Shown here piece after piece: positions 21,879 to 24,109 of a stretch of 24,109 nucleotides of DNA (positions are counted from its first letter, which is position 1; each line of letters starts with the position of its first letter). Source of the DNA: CASQEL01 sp036655975 (GTDB lineage Bacteria > Desulfobacterota > Desulfovibrionia > Desulfovibrionales > Desulfovibrionaceae); contig JAVVPD010000031.1 in NCBI GenBank assembly GCA_036655975.1, positions 1 through 24,109 of the forward strand, read 5' to 3'. The notes below the pieces were generated by a model. The model made no database searches. It was not told the origin of the DNA and saw only the letters and a program-made list of their open reading frames with translations. A program made the position numbers and the translations under genes.

Positions 21879-22952
21879 ATGAATAAGAACATTTGTTTGT
21901 TGCCGGGTGACGGGATTGGTACGGAGATTGTGCGTGAAGCCGTCAAGGTGCTGGACAAAGTTGCGTCAAAGTTCGGGCACAGTTTTACCTACACCACAGC
22001 CTTGATTGGCGGGGCCGCTATTGACGCGGTGGGCAATCCGCTGCCGGCAGCAACGGTGACGGCGTGCAAGGCAGCCGATGCGGTGTTTCTGGGCGCGGTG
22101 GGCGGCCCCAAGTGGGATACGCTGGACAACAATACCCGTCCTGAAAAAGGGCTGCTGGGTATCCGCAAAGAATTGGCGCTGTTTGCCAATTTGCGCCCTG
22201 CCAAATTATTTCCTGAATTGGCGGGGGCCTGTTTGCTGCGGGCGGATATTGCCCAGCGCGGGCTGGACTTGCTGGTGGTGCGCGAGCTGACGGGTGATGT
22301 GTATTTTGGCGAACCGCGCGGCATTGAAGTGCGTAATGGGCAGCGGGTGGGCTTCAACAATATGATTTATTGGGAAGAAGAAATCCGTCGTATTGCCAAG
22401 GTTGCGTTTGAAACCGCTCGTAAGCGCCGCCATAAGGTGTGTTCGTGTGGCAAGGCCAATGTGCTGGACGTGTCCCGCTTGTGGATGGATGTGGTCAATG
22501 AAGTGCACAAGGATTATCAGGATGTGGAATTGAGCCACATGTATGCGGACAATACCGCCATGCAATTGGTGCGGGATCCTTCGCAATTTGACGTGATTTT
22601 AACGGGCAACCTGTTCGGCGATATTTTGTCGGATGAGGCGGCGGTGATTACAGGCTCGCTGGGGATGTTGCCTTCAGCCTCTATGGGGGCCAGCGCGCCC
22701 GCACTGTTTGAACCCATCCACGGTTCCGCTCCGGACATCATGGGGCAGGACAAGGCCAACCCTTTGGCGACAATTTTGTCCGCCGCCATGATGCTGCGCC
22801 TCGGCTTTAATTTGGATGCTGAAGCTGATGCCGTGGAAAACGCCGTGCGCCGCACCTTGGAAAACGGTTTCCGCACCGGAGATATTATGGAACCCGGCAA
22901 ATTATTGGTGGGCACGCAAACCATGGGTGATCTTGTGGTAGAACGCCTGTAA
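21879..22952 (+). CDS. leuB: 3-isopropylmalate dehydrogenase
   Basis: 357 aa, full length. NAD-dependent oxidative decarboxylation of 3-isopropylmalate to 2-oxoisocaproate. Seen: LLPGDGIGTEIVREAV, AVGGPKWD, LFANLRPAKLFPEL, ELTGDVYFGEPRGI with the catalytic Tyr, the metal site YADN and GDILSDEAAVITGSLGMLPS, and EPIHGSAPDIMG for NAD binding. Odd: the usual S-V/I-D-K-A-N-V motif with the catalytic Lys reads SCGKANV (22442-22462); the Lys is kept but the preceding Asp is Gly. ATG 21879 has GAGGA 8 nt upstream and starts the Rossmann-like motif correctly. Last gene of the leu cluster, followed by a strong terminator. Confidence 0.96.
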   Translation: MNKNICLLPGDGIGTEIVREAVKVLDKVASKFGHSFTYTTALIGGAAIDAVGNPLPAATVTACKAADAVFLGAVGGPKWDTLDNNTRPEKGLLGIRKELALFANLRPAKLFPELAGACLLRADIAQRGLDLLVVRELTGDVYFGEPRGIEVRNGQRVGFNNMIYWEEEIRRIAKVAFETARKRRHKVCSCGKANVLDVSRLWMDVVNEVHKDYQDVELSHMYADNTAMQLVRDPSQFDVILTGNLFGDILSDEAAVITGSLGMLPSASMGASAPALFEPIHGSAPDIMGQDKANPLATILSAAMMLRLGFNLDAEADAVENAVRRTLENGFRTGDIMEPGKLLVGTQTMGDLVVERL

Positions 22953-22962
22953 AGGTTTGAAA

Positions 22963-23016
22963 CATACGCTAAAAATCCCCTGTTGTTCTTGAATAGCAGG
23001 GGATTTTTAGCGTATG
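22963..23016. terminator. Long-stem terminator after the leu operon
   Basis: Perfect 20-bp arms CATACGCTAAAAATCCCCTG (22963-22982) and its complement at 22997-23016; wobble pairs extend it to a CTTG loop (22988-22991). The A and T tracts lie inside the arms, so it can act in both directions. Confidence 0.85.
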
Positions 23017-23058
23017 AGCCTTTTTGACCTGCACGGCAAAATATTGCGGTGTGGCCTA

Positions 23059-23086
23059 TTGGCGTGTACGCTTAAAGATATATATG
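23059..23086 (+). promoter_or_regulatory. Putative cysE promoter
   Basis: TTGGCG (23059-23064), 16 nt, TATATG (23081-23086), in the AT-rich space after the leu terminator; leader of about 50 nt. Other -10 registers (TATGTA) are equally possible. Confidence 0.35.
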
Positions 23087-23141
23087 TACTGTATACACGA
23101 GAGCCCTTGAGGGTATGACCTTTTCACACGCAGGAATCTTG

Positions 23142-24059
23142 ATGAAAACGATTGAAATTAATGGAACATCCATGCCTGAGCTTGATGATATTGTTGAAAA
23201 ACTGTGCATGCCCGCCTCACTTGATTCGGTGTGGCACAGAACCGTTCACGGGGCACCCATGCCATCGCTTGAGCGTTTGCGTGAAATTATGGAGCGTTTA
23301 CGCGCAGTTATTTTCCCCGGGTATTTTGGCGTGTCTACCGTGCGGCGGGAGAGTATGCGCTATCACTTGTCGGCAAATTTGGATTCTATTTATCGCTTGT
23401 TGACCGATCAAATTCAGCGGGGGGGGTGCTTTGCCTGTGCGGATGAAGTGGCCCGCTGCCCCCTGTGTGAGGAAGATGCCGCCCATATTGCCATGTGCTT
23501 TGTGCAGAAAATTCCCGAAATCCGGCGTTTGCTCGCCTCAGACGCGCAGGCCGCCTATGGGGGAGATCCGGCTGCCATCAGCGCTGGGGAAACGATTTTT
23601 TGCTACCCTTCCTTGTACGCCATGATTCACCACCGCATCGCGCACGAGCTGTATAATTTGCAAGTGCCAATTATCCCACGGATTATTTCAGAAATGGCGC
23701 ATTCCCGCACGGGTATAGACATTCACCCTGGGGCGCAAATCAGCGAAGATTTTTTCATTGATCACGGCACGGGGGTGGTTATTGGCGAAACGTGCTGTAT
23801 TGGGCGGGGCTGCCGTTTGTACCAAGGCGTCACGCTGGGCGCTTTGTCCTTCCCCAAGGACGCTGATGGCACATTAATTAAGGGGCGGCCTCGGCATCCG
23901 GTGCTGGAAGACGCCGTAACCGTGTATGCAGGGGCGACCATTTTGGGGCGCATCACCGTTGGCAAGGGCGCGGTGGTGGGCGGTAATGTGTGGGTTACCC
24001 ACGATGTTCCCGCTGGCGCGAAATTGATGCAGGAGCGGGCTGCACAGGAAGGTAAATAA
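23142..24059 (+). CDS. cysE: Serine O-acetyltransferase (EpsC-type)
   Basis: 305 aa. Acetylates serine with acetyl-CoA, the first step of cysteine synthesis. Seen: a helical N-terminal domain (about 1-165), GETIFCYPSLYAMIHHRIAH, then the left-handed beta helix with GIDIHPGAQI (Asp193), the catalytic His208 in DHGTGVVIGET, YQGVTLGALS, and hexapeptide repeats to GGNVWVTHDVPAG. Odd: a four-cysteine pattern CFAC-x6-CPLC (Cys96, 99, 106, 109) in the helical domain that could bind a metal. I recall similar cysteines in related sulfate reducers. ATG 23142 has AGGA 6 nt upstream; ATG 23115 has its purine tract too close. It has its own promoter and is followed 1 nt later by another start. Confidence 0.95.
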   Translation: MKTIEINGTSMPELDDIVEKLCMPASLDSVWHRTVHGAPMPSLERLREIMERLRAVIFPGYFGVSTVRRESMRYHLSANLDSIYRLLTDQIQRGGCFACADEVARCPLCEEDAAHIAMCFVQKIPEIRRLLASDAQAAYGGDPAAISAGETIFCYPSLYAMIHHRIAHELYNLQVPIIPRIISEMAHSRTGIDIHPGAQISEDFFIDHGTGVVIGETCCIGRGCRLYQGVTLGALSFPKDADGTLIKGRPRHPVLEDAVTVYAGATILGRITVGKGAVVGGNVWVTHDVPAGAKLMQERAAQEGK

Positions 24060-24060
24060 T

Positions 24061-24109
24061 ATGCCGCGTGTTGTCGTGTTTTTTATGGTCATCTGTATGT
24101 TGGCACTCA
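24061..24109 (+). CDS. Start of a secreted or membrane protein, cut by the window edge
   Basis: Only 16 codons are present: MPRVVVFFMVICMLAL. A basic residue followed by a hydrophobic stretch suggests a signal peptide or membrane anchor. AGGAAGG (24046-24052) sits 8 nt before the ATG, inside the end of cysE, and the start comes 1 nt after the cysE stop, so it is probably co-translated with cysE. Product unknown. Confidence 0.6.
   Translation, partial: MPRVVVFFMVICMLAL

Noticed and set aside
1..24109. CRISPR array, tRNA, rRNA, transposase or prophage genes
   Set aside because: No short regularly spaced repeats, cloverleaf with conserved arms, rRNA core sequences or mobile-element proteins were found. 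The CI-type regulator is alone and sits in a housekeeping operon.

Overview
The window looks like a piece of a Desulfovibrionaceae-type genome (Desulfobacterota, sulfate-reducer relatives). This rests on protein character and gene order recalled from that group: hflK-hflC followed by a CI-type regulator, psd-pssA directly ahead of leuA-leuC-leuD-leuB, a DmdA/HacA-type short LeuC, and a CysE with a CxxC pair. No rRNA, tRNA, CRISPR array, transposase or prophage is visible. A run of 10 N inside ddl shows that this is a draft assembly. The content is mostly housekeeping, and the interest lies in intergenic structures and in a few damaged or divergent proteins.

Left part (1-4758): a phosphomannomutase/phosphoglucomutase runs off the left edge on the minus strand, divergent from hflK-hflC and a repressor-like S24-fold regulator that form one operon ending in a GNRA-loop terminator. 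A periplasmic MltB-type lytic transglycosylase follows. A hairpin-rich non-coding stretch (4764-4964) separates it from an HD-domain protein overlapping ddl (D-Ala-D-Ala ligase). ddl is broken by the N gap, whose real length is probably 3 nt.

Middle part (6552-16729): an orphan branched-chain-amino-acid-type binding protein (minus), a PilZ-domain protein, a small XRE-type HTH protein (minus), then topA and infA. topA-infA is bracketed by a 69-bp perfect inverted repeat. On the minus strand, a YdjM-type membrane protein, moaC and lgt form a tight operon. Then come a DUF1269 membrane protein, a TetR regulator whose likely ribosome site lies in one arm of a 16-bp inverted repeat, and a small lipoprotein.

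Right part (16870-24109): psd and pssA make phosphatidylethanolamine (serine route). They are followed by a structured leader with a possible 17-codon leader peptide ending Leu-Leu-stop, then leuA, leuC, leuD and leuB, closed by a 20-bp-stem terminator. cysE and the first 16 codons of a secreted or membrane protein end the window. The most important anomaly is that LeuC has lost, in frame, the SCTNGR segment carrying one of the three iron-sulfur cysteines. Nearby LeuB also has an altered SVDKANV motif. Leucine synthesis may be failing in this lineage, or the assembly may be wrong here.
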